Shown piece after piece: positions 7,337-13,823 of a DNA stretch of 13,826 nucleotides (position 1 is the first letter of the stretch; each line of letters begins with the position of its first letter). A model generated the notes under the pieces. That model saw only the letters and a program-made list of their open reading frames with translations, ran no database searches and had not been told where the DNA came from. The translations under genes were made by a program, and so were the position numbers. This DNA comes from an uncultured Collinsella sp. (GTDB taxonomy: Bacteria; Actinomycetota; Coriobacteriia; Coriobacteriales; Coriobacteriaceae). The stretch lies in contig CAUGNZ010000039.1 of the NCBI GenBank assembly GCA_959601045.1, positions 1 to 13,826 of the forward strand, in the 5' to 3' direction.

Positions 7337-7786
7337 ATGCTAAGCATCCATCTGGGAGATTACCCCGGTTCCATCTACGATACCGAGACCTACTTTAGGA
7401 ACTCATACTTGGACTCATGGTTCGAAGACCCTATGGCCGCACAGATCATTAAAAGCGTGGACGGATCAGAGCTCATCGGCCCCCACAACATCGTAAGCAA
7501 GCAGCTGGGCTCGATCACCCCACTCGAACTGTCCGGCGGCGTTAAGACGCTGCTGCTGGTGCGCAATCTACCAAACATGGTGTTCAATGCATCCACTTGC
7601 GGAGATAACTGCGCCCGCTGGCTGCTCAAAATTGGCAAAGAGCAGGATGTGCTGGTGACCCTTTACCACATCATGAAATTTCCCTGGAAGCGTTTTGAGA
7701 TTCGCATCAATAACGACGGCCGCATCGTCAGGAACATGCAGGAGTTCGTCGGTGCCACCAATGATTTTCTGGATGTTGATGAGTAA
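7337..7786 (+). CDS. DUF4869-like small protein of unknown function
   Basis: This is a 149-residue protein, probably cytoplasmic, with no signal peptide or membrane segment. I recognise it from memory as resembling DUF4869 proteins of gut bacteria. Features are YDTETYFRNSY near the N-terminus, SELIGPHNIVSKQLGSI, LELSGGVKTLLL (63-74), the paired-cysteine segment STCGDNCARW (C88, C92), and a basic-aromatic stretch KFPWKRFEIRI. The frame is open upstream to an ATG at 7247, but that codon lies inside the terminator hairpin and upstream of the TATAAT. GGAG at 7327-7330 instead places the start at 7337. The TAA overlaps the ATG of the next gene (TAATG), implying co-translation. Base composition is lower in GC than the aro genes. 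Function is unknown, and a partnership with the ATPase is inferred from the coupling. Confidence 0.8.
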   Translation: MLSIHLGDYPGSIYDTETYFRNSYLDSWFEDPMAAQIIKSVDGSELIGPHNIVSKQLGSITPLELSGGVKTLLLVRNLPNMVFNASTCGDNCARWLLKIGKEQDVLVTLYHIMKFPWKRFEIRINNDGRIVRNMQEFVGATNDFLDVDE

Positions 7787-8787
7787 TGAAAGGATCACAC
7801 ACCGTTGTCGTGGAGCGCGCAAAAGTCAAATACACGCTCACCTTTAAACGCAATATTTCCTTCATCCGCGGCAACAGCGGCACGGGCAAAACGACGCTCA
7901 TCTCGATGATTCGCGACTACAACGACCGAGGACCGGAAAGCGGCGTTGCACTCAGCTGCGACGTGCCTTGCGAAACGCTTTCCGGCAGACGCTGGGAGCG
8001 CGAGCTTTCGATCATCGAAGATTCAATCGTCTTTCTAGATGAGGGCAACGAGTTTATCTACTCAAAGGACTTCGCCAAAACCGTAAACGGCTCGTCCAAC
8101 TATTTTGTTCTGATATCTCGTCGCGATGCCAACGAGCTCCCCTACAGCGTTGATGAGATCCTGAAGTTAGTCAACACGACGAGTAAAACAATCAATGGCC
8201 GCAAGAGCGACAGGCGCTTCTACTCGGTGACCAAGCCGCTATATGACCACACGGCAAGCATGCTGTATCAGGATCTAAATGTTGGATTCGAGGTACCCGA
8301 CGCCGTAGTTGTCGAGGATAGCAAATCTGGCTATCAATTCTACGACGCTCTTTGCAACCGGCTCGGAATCCCCTGCTATACCGCCACCGGCGTAGCAAAT
8401 CTAAAGCGGACAATTCACGAATGCCCCGAGCAAAACGTTCTTGCCATTGGAGACGGCGCAGCGTTTGGTCCCTACATCGAAAAGGTGCTCGGACAGCGCG
8501 TTTACAAGAACGTTCGCTTGTTCCTCCCGGAATCATTCGAGTGGACACTTCTGCAATCTGGCCTCATTCCCAGTAACGACATTCCAAAAATCCTCAAGGA
8601 TCCTTCGAGCTATATCGAAAGCCGCGACTACCTAAGCTGGGAACGATTCTTCACCGACGTATTGATCAAGTACTCGGCAGACACTCGCTACGCCTACAGA
8701 AAGGCAAAGCTCAATGAGCAGTACCTGAGGCCGCAGGCGATGAATGCAGTTGCAAACGTCTTGCCCGAGTGCCTGAAGGCAGACTAG
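7786..8787 (+). CDS. P-loop ATPase with TOPRIM-like C-terminal half, unknown function
   Basis: This 333-residue protein is soluble by sequence. The N-terminal domain has a beta-rich start, Walker A GNSGTGKT (29-36), Walker B SIVFLDE (80-86), and a sensor-like strand NYFVLISRR (105-113). The LSGG signature and coiled coil typical of SMC/ABC ATPases are absent. The second half opens with VVVED (174-178, E177) and continues with VLAIGDGAAFG (218-228, D223). This spacing and setting recall TOPRIM folds, but the usual second aspartate of DxD is replaced by glycine. Next come LPESFEWTLLQSG (247-259), SWERFFT (284-290) and a lysine-rich C-terminal helix. I recall similar proteins beside DUF4869 genes in gut Firmicutes, sometimes with misleading names. 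A role in defence or nucleic-acid processing is speculative. It overlaps the upstream gene by one nucleotide and is followed by its own terminator. Confidence 0.75.
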   Translation: MKGSHTVVVERAKVKYTLTFKRNISFIRGNSGTGKTTLISMIRDYNDRGPESGVALSCDVPCETLSGRRWERELSIIEDSIVFLDEGNEFIYSKDFAKTVNGSSNYFVLISRRDANELPYSVDEILKLVNTTSKTINGRKSDRRFYSVTKPLYDHTASMLYQDLNVGFEVPDAVVVEDSKSGYQFYDALCNRLGIPCYTATGVANLKRTIHECPEQNVLAIGDGAAFGPYIEKVLGQRVYKNVRLFLPESFEWTLLQSGLIPSNDIPKILKDPSSYIESRDYLSWERFFTDVLIKYSADTRYAYRKAKLNEQYLRPQAMNAVANVLPECLKAD

Positions 8788-8803
8788 ACAGACTAGATAT
8801 AGT

Positions 8804-8834
8804 GGGGAGGGCCAAGTTGGTCCTCCCCGTTTTT
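8804..8834 (+). terminator. Intrinsic terminator of the two-gene module
   Basis: GGGGAGG (8804-8810) pairs with CCTCCCC (8822-8828). The interior CCAA/TTGG can extend the stem. GTTTTT follows immediately, a strong rho-independent signal on the + strand. It begins 17 nt after the ATPase stop and ends 2 nt before the 3' end of the convergent acyltransferase remnant. Confidence 0.88.
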
Positions 8835-8835
8835 G

Positions 8836-9340
8836 TTACGCCTTCTTGATCACGTACACCAACCCTATGTCGCACCTGCGGCGCACAATCGACGCAAAGA
8901 GCCACGATGCTGGCAGCGTCATAAGCAGAGGCATGGTCTGCCAAGGAATAAACCAATCGACCGCGTGGATTGCAAAGATGGCAAGACTGGCCTGTCCGCA
9001 GAACACGAGCGCTCGCTCAAAGGACCCCAAAACCGGCACGTCTTTCAACTTCTCCAACGCCATCGAAACCCAGCACACGCAGTAGCTACCGGCAAGAGCG
9101 GCAACTGTCGCAACCAAAAACCCATCCACGCGGCGGCTCGAAAGCTCACCCCACTCAGCGCGGCAAGGACAAGCCAAGCAACACCGGCTCCAATAAACAG
9201 CAGAGGCTCGCTCACGCTCGGCTCCAGCCCCCTTAGGCGCGCCGTATAACCAATCCACATCAGCAGCACAACAGCAGCTCACGCCACGGCTTCGGTCTAA
9301 ACGTATACCCGGCAAGAATAAAGAACACCGGCATGTGAAA
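8836..9340 (-). pseudogene. Acyltransferase-3 / fucose 4-O-acetylase-type membrane protein remnant
   Basis: Read on the - strand, the region starts with FHMPVFFILAGYTFRPKPW (codons from 9340 down), a stretch typical of acyltransferase family 3 membrane enzymes that O-acylate surface sugars. That frame stops at a TGA near 9260. Plausible membrane sequence continues in a second frame (LLMWIGYTARL, then LLFIGAGVAWLVLAALSGVSF). A third frame carries the C-terminal end from about 9120 to the TAA at 8836-8838, including GQASLAIFAIHAVDWF. At least two frameshifts and the loss of the first conserved N-terminal region indicate a dead gene. The remnant begins exactly where the tRNA-Arg terminator ends. 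The intact ancestor probably modified a cell-surface polysaccharide, which fits the nearby exporter genes. Sequencing error could explain one frameshift but not the missing 5' end. Confidence 0.7.
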
Positions 9341-9369
9341 AAGCCCAGACCACCAAGCGGTCTGGGCTT
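9338..9369 (-). terminator. Terminator downstream of tRNA-Arg
   Basis: On the - strand AAGCCCAGACC (9369-9359), a 7-nt loop and GGTCTGGGCTT (9351-9341) form a perfect 11-bp stem. It is followed by TTT (9340-9338), which with the stem's last two bases makes a run of five T. It lies 9 nt downstream of the tRNA CCA end. This is a convincing intrinsic terminator for the tRNA transcript, and possibly for read-through from the ABC exporter genes. Confidence 0.88.
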
Positions 9370-9378
9370 AATAAACGA

Positions 9379-9455
9379 TGGTGCTCCATGGCGGATTCGA
9401 ACCGTCGACCTTGGGATTAGAAGTCCCCTGCTCTATCCAACTGAGCTAATGGAGC
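9379..9455 (-). tRNA. tRNA-Arg, anticodon UCU (CCA encoded)
   Basis: The - strand gives a 77-nt cloverleaf: acceptor GCTCCAT/ATGGAGC, U8-A9, D arm GCTC/GAGC, anticodon loop CTTCTAA (anticodon TCT, reading AGA), variable loop AGGTC, T loop TTCGAAT, discriminator A, and encoded CCA (9381-9379). Two stem positions are not Watson-Crick as written: G27/A43 at the base of the anticodon stem and A50/C64 in the T stem. The remaining structure is regular. It is followed by its own terminator, and a truncated gene lies immediately beyond. Confidence 0.95.
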
Positions 9456-9501
9456 AAATAACCGCACGCCCAAGCAAGCGCAAGCCTGTCAGGCGCAAGT
9501 A

Positions 9502-9507
9502 ATTATA
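9502..9507 (-). promoter_or_regulatory. Possible -10 element for tRNA-Arg
   Basis: The - strand reads TATAAT at 9507-9502, about 47 nt upstream of the mature tRNA 5' end and only 3 nt beyond the stop codon of the exporter ATPase. No good -35 is visible at 16-18 nt; TACCGC at 17 nt is poor. I see no terminator between the ATPase gene and the tRNA, so the tRNA could also be reached by read-through. Confidence 0.4.
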
Positions 9508-9509
9508 AC

Positions 9510-10277
9510 CTAGTTGAACTGCTCGCGGTACGCCTTGCAGACCTCATCGACCGGGCCGTCCATGCGAAGGTCACCCTTCTCAATCCAAACGGCACGCTGG
9601 CAGATGCGCTCAACCTGCTCCATAGAGTGCGAAACGAACAGAACCGTCACGTCGCCGCTCTGGATAAAGTGCTGGATACGGTCCTCGCACTTCTGCTGGA
9701 AGAACACATCACCGACGGACAACGTCTCGTCAACGATCAGAATATCGGGCTCGGTAATCGTCGCGATTGCAAAGGCGATACGCGCCACCATGCCCGAGGA
9801 GAAGTTCTTAAGCGGCATATCGACAAAGTTCTGCAGCTCAGCGAATTCGATAATGCCGTCAAAGTTGGCATCGATGAACTCCTTGGTATAGCCGAGCAGG
9901 GCGCCGTTCAGATAGATGTTCTCGCGGGCGGTCAGCTCGGGGTCAAAGCCGGCGCCAAGCTCAATCAGCGGCGCGATGTTACCGTGCACCTTAACGCTGC
10001 CCTCGCTAGGCTCAAGAACGCCAGCGATAATCTTGAGCATCGTAGACTTGCCGGAGCCATTGGTGCCGACCAGACCCACAACCTCGCCGCGATGAATATC
10101 AAACGAGATGTGCTTAAGCGCCCTAAACTCCTCAAAGAACAGCTCGTGCTTGGCAAGCTTAATGAAGTACTCCTTGAGGTTGGTCAGCGACTCGGACGCC
10201 ATGTTAAAGATCATGGTGACGTCGTCGACCTCGACAGCCAGAGGCTGCTCGCTGTAATCAACAACAGATTCAGTCAT
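9510..10277 (-). CDS. ABC transporter ATP-binding protein for polysaccharide export (Wzt/TagH type)
   Basis: This 255-residue cytoplasmic ATPase powers export of a lipid-linked polysaccharide or teichoic-acid-like polymer through the adjacent permease. Motifs are Walker A GTNGSGKST (71-79), the Wzt/TagH-type segment PLIELGAGFDPELTARENIYLNG in place of an ordinary Q-loop, signature FSSGM (159-163), Walker B DILIVDE (178-184), the D-loop that follows, and H217 in VSHS. The protein ends soon after the nucleotide-binding fold. It therefore lacks the C-terminal carbohydrate-binding domain found in some Wzt proteins. A GTG three bases upstream is possible, but the ATG at 10277 sits 7 nt after AAGGAG (10290-10285), which overlaps the permease stop. 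Eleven bases separate the two genes, a clear two-gene operon. Confidence 0.92.
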   Translation of the reverse strand: MTESVVDYSEQPLAVEVDDVTMIFNMASESLTNLKEYFIKLAKHELFFEEFRALKHISFDIHRGEVVGLVGTNGSGKSTMLKIIAGVLEPSEGSVKVHGNIAPLIELGAGFDPELTARENIYLNGALLGYTKEFIDANFDGIIEFAELQNFVDMPLKNFSSGMVARIAFAIATITEPDILIVDETLSVGDVFFQQKCEDRIQHFIQSGDVTVLFVSHSMEQVERICQRAVWIEKGDLRMDGPVDEVCKAYREQFN

Positions 10278-10288
10278 CACAGCACTCC

Positions 10289-11134
10289 TTAGATGTAGAG
10301 GATGAACTTGCGCTCGGACTTATGGAACACGGTATAGCCAATAATAAGCGCAAGAACCGCCCAGGCAACGCACATACCAAACGTCATAAGCGAGGGCGTA
10401 GTCTGGAACAGGAAGATATCGCGCATAAACTGCAGGTAGTTGAACATGGGGTTCGCATACATCAAGATACGCACGAGATGCGGCATTTGCGCAATATAGT
10501 CAGTCGTCCAGAAGATGGGCGTAATGTAAGTCCACGCCGTAATGACGACGCTCCACAGATGCATAACGTCGCGGAAGAAGACCGTAAGGGCAGAGAGCAT
10601 CATGCCCAGGCCCATGCAGAAGCACATAAGCAGCAGCAGGCAAACCGGCAGCAGAATAAGGTGCCAAGAAGGCATAACGCGGAACCACAGCATGACGATG
10701 GCGACGGCGACCAGCGAGAAGGCAAAGTTGACCAGCGAGAAGAGCACCTTCTGCACCGGGAAAACCCAGCGGTGCACCTTAACCTTCTTGAGCAGAGGGG
10801 CAGCGCCCACGATCGACGTCAGGGCCTGGTTAGTAGACTCAGACATGACGGCAAAGGTAATGTTACCCACGATCAAGTACAGCGGGTACATCTCGGGCGT
10901 CATTGAGCCATTGCGGCCCTGGCCAAAAATCGTCGAGAACACGATGGCCATGACGATCATCATCAGCAGCGGGTTGAGCACCGACCATGCGACGCCCAGA
11001 ACGCTACGGCGATACTTGATCTTAAAATCCTTGGTAACCAGCTGACGAAGGATAAACGCGTCCTTCTCAAATTCGTTCTTAGCAAACGTCGCAGGCAGAC
11101 TGCGAGTTTCTTGTTGCTTTGTCTGATCCGACAC
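10289..11134 (-). CDS. ABC-2 type polysaccharide export permease (Wzm/TagG type)
   Basis: This 281-residue integral membrane protein forms the export channel partner of the downstream ATPase. A cytoplasmic N-terminus is followed by the family-typical LVTKDFKIKYRRSVLG, just ahead of the first membrane segment (about 48-70). Further hydrophobic segments lie near 84-105, 130-150, 158-182, 193-212 and 248-270. The positively charged C-terminus FHKSERKFILYI is characteristic of the family. The frame stays open further upstream to 11197, but GTG at 11134 is preceded by AAAGGAG (11149-11143) with 8-nt spacing, so I chose it. The resulting N-terminus MSDQTKQQE is hydrophilic, as expected. Substrate is not deducible from sequence. 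Nearby rhamnose and glycosyltransferase genes point to a surface glycan. Confidence 0.9.
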   Translation of the reverse strand: MSDQTKQQETRSLPATFAKNEFEKDAFILRQLVTKDFKIKYRRSVLGVAWSVLNPLLMMIVMAIVFSTIFGQGRNGSMTPEMYPLYLIVGNITFAVMSESTNQALTSIVGAAPLLKKVKVHRWVFPVQKVLFSLVNFAFSLVAVAIVMLWFRVMPSWHLILLPVCLLLLMCFCMGLGMMLSALTVFFRDVMHLWSVVITAWTYITPIFWTTDYIAQMPHLVRILMYANPMFNYLQFMRDIFLFQTTPSLMTFGMCVAWAVLALIIGYTVFHKSERKFILYI

Positions 11135-11173
11135 GGATGCAACTCCTTTACTCGTAATCGTTGACAAACGAAC

Positions 11174-11179
11174 AGTATA
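11174..11179 (-). promoter_or_regulatory. Probable -10 element of the exporter operon
   Basis: The - strand TATACT (11179-11174) lies about 40 nt upstream of the permease GTG start, giving a leader of roughly 33 nt. No strong -35 is visible at the expected distance. The element sits in the 160-nt divergent region shared with the glycosyltransferase gene. Confidence 0.45.
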
Positions 11180-11235
11180 GACCCGACGGCCATGCAAACG
11201 ATTCGCGCAACAAAACTGGAGAACTAACCCACATC

Positions 11236-11264
11236 TTAGGATGCCAGGCCCAAACGGCTATACT
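11236..11264 (+). promoter_or_regulatory. Probable promoter of the GT2 glycosyltransferase
   Basis: TTAGGA (11236-11241), a 17-nt spacer and TATACT (11259-11264) form a moderate sigma70-like promoter. Its start point would be near 11271, about 24 nt before the GTG start. The -10 hexamer is the same as on the opposite strand for the exporter operon, so the intergenic region drives two divergent units. Confidence 0.5.
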
Positions 11265-11294
11265 TTCTAGGATTGAATGTATAAGGAGCATTAA

Positions 11295-12266
11295 GTGAAT
11301 TCTGAATCCATCGCCGTCATCATCCCTTGCTACAACGAAGCGCTCACGATCGGCAAAGTCATCGATGACTTTCACCGCGAGCTTCCGCAGGCGACGGTCT
11401 ATGTCTATGACAACAACTCGTCGGACGATACCTCACGCATTGCCACCGAGCACGGCGCCACAGTCCGCTTTGAGCCCCGTCAGGGAAAGGGCAACGTGTG
11501 CCGCCAGATGTTTCGCGATATCGACGCCGATTGCTACCTGATGGTCGACGGAGACGACACCTACCCCGCCGAGGCGGCCAAGGCCCTCTGCGAGCCCATC
11601 CTTAACGGCACGGCCGACATGACCGTAGGCGATCGCCTTTCCAACGGCACCTACGCCGAGGAGAACAAGCGTGCCTTCCACGGCTTTGGCAACAATCTGG
11701 TCCGTGCCATGATCAAGTGGATCTATGGCTACAGCTTCGATGATGTCATGACCGGCTACCGTGCCATGAGCCGCCCGTTCGTTAAAACCTTCCCTGTGCT
11801 TTCCGAGGGCTTCCAGATCGAAACCGAGCTCTCGATCCACGCCGTCGACCACCGCTGGCGCATCAAGGATGTGCCCATCGAGTACCGCGACCGTCCGGAA
11901 GGTTCCGAGTCCAAGCTCAATACCGTAAGCGACGGCATTAAAGTCGTTGCGATGATTGGCACGCTGTTCAAGGACTACCGCCCGCTGAAGTTCTTCAGCC
12001 TCGTTGCGCTTCTGTTCGCGGTATTCGGCCTCGCCCTGGGCATGCCCATCGTTGTCGAATATTTCCAGACCGGCCTCGTCCCGCGCTTCCCCACCGCTAT
12101 GCTCGCCGCCTCGTTTATGTTCCTGTGCGGCCTGAGCCTTGCGACCGGCTTCATCCTAGATTCTGTAGCAAAGGTCGAAAAAAAGCAGTGGGAGGTCAAC
12201 GTGTACAGCAAATACGCCTACGACGACCAGCCCGGCCACCCTACTTCCATGCCAAGCGAGAGGTAG
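11295..12266 (+). CDS. Family 2 glycosyltransferase with C-terminal membrane anchor (DPM1-like)
   Basis: This 323-residue enzyme has an N-terminal GT-A fold. It opens with VIIPCYNEA (8-16), followed by YDNNSSDDT (38-46), the metal/nucleotide motif DGDD (85-88), and FDDVMTGYRAMSR with a downstream SEGFQIETEL, as in dolichol- or undecaprenyl-phosphate sugar transferases. Two hydrophobic segments (about 233-257 and 266-288) follow, so the catalytic domain is membrane-tethered, probably on the cytoplasmic face. The likely reaction is transfer of a nucleotide-activated sugar to a polyprenyl phosphate or glycan. Donor and acceptor are not visible from sequence. The start is GTG, with AAGGAG at 11283-11288 and 6-nt spacing. 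It is monocistronic, divergent from the exporter and convergent with the rhamnose gene. Confidence 0.88.
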   Translation: MNSESIAVIIPCYNEALTIGKVIDDFHRELPQATVYVYDNNSSDDTSRIATEHGATVRFEPRQGKGNVCRQMFRDIDADCYLMVDGDDTYPAEAAKALCEPILNGTADMTVGDRLSNGTYAEENKRAFHGFGNNLVRAMIKWIYGYSFDDVMTGYRAMSRPFVKTFPVLSEGFQIETELSIHAVDHRWRIKDVPIEYRDRPEGSESKLNTVSDGIKVVAMIGTLFKDYRPLKFFSLVALLFAVFGLALGMPIVVEYFQTGLVPRFPTAMLAASFMFLCGLSLATGFILDSVAKVEKKQWEVNVYSKYAYDDQPGHPTSMPSER

Positions 12267-12316
12267 ATCTTCCGCAAAATACTATTGGCACCACTGCGCA
12301 GATAGCCACCAACAAG

Positions 12317-12346
12317 AAAAGCCGCCGTTAAAGAACGGCGGCTTTT
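12317..12346. terminator. Bidirectional intrinsic terminator
   Basis: AAAAGCCGCCGTT (12317-12329), loop AAAG, and AACGGCGGCTTTT (12334-12346) form a perfect 13-bp stem. A/T runs at both ends make it functional on both strands. It serves the GT2 gene (+) and the convergent rhamnose gene (-). Confidence 0.93.
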
Positions 12347-12368
12347 ACTCTCGAAAAGTTAATAGCGG

Positions 12369-13823
12369 CTAGAGCGTCTTGATGTACTCCCCCAGCTCTT
12401 CCTCCCAGTCGGGCATGTGGAAGCCGGCAGCCTCGAGCTTGGACAGGTCGAGCGCGGAGTGGACCGGGCGCGGGGCGACGGGGCCCTCGGCGCTCGCGTA
12501 GTAGTCGGCGGTCGATACCGGCACGACCCTGTCCCCGTTGCCGTTGGCGGCCTCGAAGACGGCGCGGGCGATATCGGCCCAGGACTTGACGGTGCCGGAG
12601 CCGGTGCAGTCGTAGGTGCCGTAGGGGGCGTGCGTCCCCAGCACGTGGAAGATGGCCTCGGCCATGTCGCGCGTGAAGGTCAGGCGGCCCAGCTGGTCGT
12701 CAACGACCGTGACCTGCTCGAGCCCGTCCTCGAGGTCGGCGACGCGGTCGGACAGGCCCTTCATCGTCTTGACGAAGTTGCGGCCCTCGCCGATGACCCA
12801 GCTGGAGCGCATGATGTAGTGGCGCGGGCACCCGGCCACGGCGATGTCGCCGGCGGCCTTGGTCTGGCCGTAGACGGACAGCGGGCTGAGGGGCTCGTCC
12901 TCGTCATGCACCTCGGCGGTGCCGTCGAAGACGTAGTCGCTGGACACGTGGACGAGGGTGATCCCGTGATCAGAGCATGTGCGGGCGAGGAGGGCGGGGC
13001 CGGTCGCGTTGGCCTTCCAGGCGGTCGCGCGGCCCTCGGCGGTCTCCGCCCTATCCACGGCGGTGTAGGCGCCGCAGTTGATCACGGTGCCGTAGAGCGA
13101 CCAGTCGTACTGTGTGTAGGCGTCCGGGTCTGACATATCGAAGGTGTCGATGTCGCAGAAGTCGAAGTCCTTGGCGACGCCGCGCTCCTCCGCCAGCCTG
13201 CGCACAGCATGGCCCAGCTGGCCGTTGCAGCCGGTGACGAGCGTCCTCTTGGGCGCCATTGGGACGACGTCCCTGAGCATCGGGTGGTTGAGGTCGGCCT
13301 CGGAGACGGTGGCCTCATCGAGCGGGATCGGCCACTCGATGGCGAGCTCGGGGTCGGCGAGGTTCACGAAGGTGTAGGTCTTCTTGAGCTCGAGGGACCA
13401 GTGGGCGTCCACCAGGTAGGTGTAGGCGGTGCCGTCCTCCAGGGCCTGGAAGGAGTTGCCCACGCCGCGCGGGACGTAGATGGCCTTGGACGGGTCGAGC
13501 GTGCAGGTGAACACCTTCCCGTAGGTCTCGCTGCCCTCGCGCAGGTCCACCCAGGCGCCGAAGACGCTGCCGCGCGCCACGGAGATGAACTTGTCCCAGG
13601 GCTCGGCGTGGATGCCGCGGGTGACGCCGCGGCTGTCGTTGTAGGAGATGGTGTTCTGAACGACCCTGAGGTCCGGGATGCCCAGGGCGGTCATCTTGGC
13701 GCGCTGCCAGTTCTCCTTGAACCAGCCGCGCGAGTCGCCGTGGACGGCGAGGTCGACGACCTTGAGGCCCTCGATGCCGGTCTCGGCGACGGAGAGGTCC
13801 TTCTCGAATGCGATGTCTGCCAT
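12369..13823 (-). CDS. rmlC-rmlD: Fused dTDP-4-dehydrorhamnose 3,5-epimerase / dTDP-4-dehydrorhamnose reductase
   Basis: This 484-residue bifunctional enzyme performs the last two steps to dTDP-L-rhamnose. Residues 1-185 are a RmlC cupin: DSRGWFKE, RGIH with catalytic base H72, K78, and acid Y136 in AYTYL all correspond to E. coli H63, K73 and Y133. The conserved histidine of the usual GFAHGF motif is asparagine here (VGNSF, N123). From about 192 on is RmlD, an SDR reductase: VTGCNGQLG, NCGAYTAVDRAE, VSSDYVFDG, the YGQTK active site (YxxxK), RSSWVIGEGRNFV, and VVDDQLGRLTFTRDMAEA. Codons end almost always in G or C. The ATG at 13823 is three bases from the window edge, so the ribosome site is unseen and the N-terminus could extend further. 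The hydrophilic start ahead of the cupin makes ATG plausible. Confidence 0.93.
   Translation of the reverse strand: MADIAFEKDLSVAETGIEGLKVVDLAVHGDSRGWFKENWQRAKMTALGIPDLRVVQNTISYNDSRGVTRGIHAEPWDKFISVARGSVFGAWVDLREGSETYGKVFTCTLDPSKAIYVPRGVGNSFQALEDGTAYTYLVDAHWSLELKKTYTFVNLADPELAIEWPIPLDEATVSEADLNHPMLRDVVPMAPKRTLVTGCNGQLGHAVRRLAEERGVAKDFDFCDIDTFDMSDPDAYTQYDWSLYGTVINCGAYTAVDRAETAEGRATAWKANATGPALLARTCSDHGITLVHVSSDYVFDGTAEVHDEDEPLSPLSVYGQTKAAGDIAVAGCPRHYIMRSSWVIGEGRNFVKTMKGLSDRVADLEDGLEQVTVVDDQLGRLTFTRDMAEAIFHVLGTHAPYGTYDCTGSGTVKSWADIARAVFEAANGNGDRVVPVSTADYYASAEGPVAPRPVHSALDLSKLEAAGFHMPDWEEELGEYIKTL

Noticed and set aside
8833..9249. Forward open frame (138 codons) in the apparently gene-poor region
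   Set aside because: The translation is Arg/His/Gln-rich without structure, and the opposite strand carries acyltransferase-like membrane sequence in pieces, which explains the region better.
9627..10292. Forward open frame (221 codons) opposite the exporter ATPase
   Set aside because: The opposite strand encodes an ATPase with complete Walker and signature motifs; the forward translation has no family features.
11135..11197. Longer N-terminus for the exporter permease (start at 11197)
   Set aside because: The extra 21 residues are encoded upstream of the ribosome site AAAGGAG and across the -10 element; GTG at 11134 fits better.
12417..13133. Forward open frame (238 codons) opposite rmlCD
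   Set aside because: Gly/Ala/Val-rich shadow of a very GC-rich gene.
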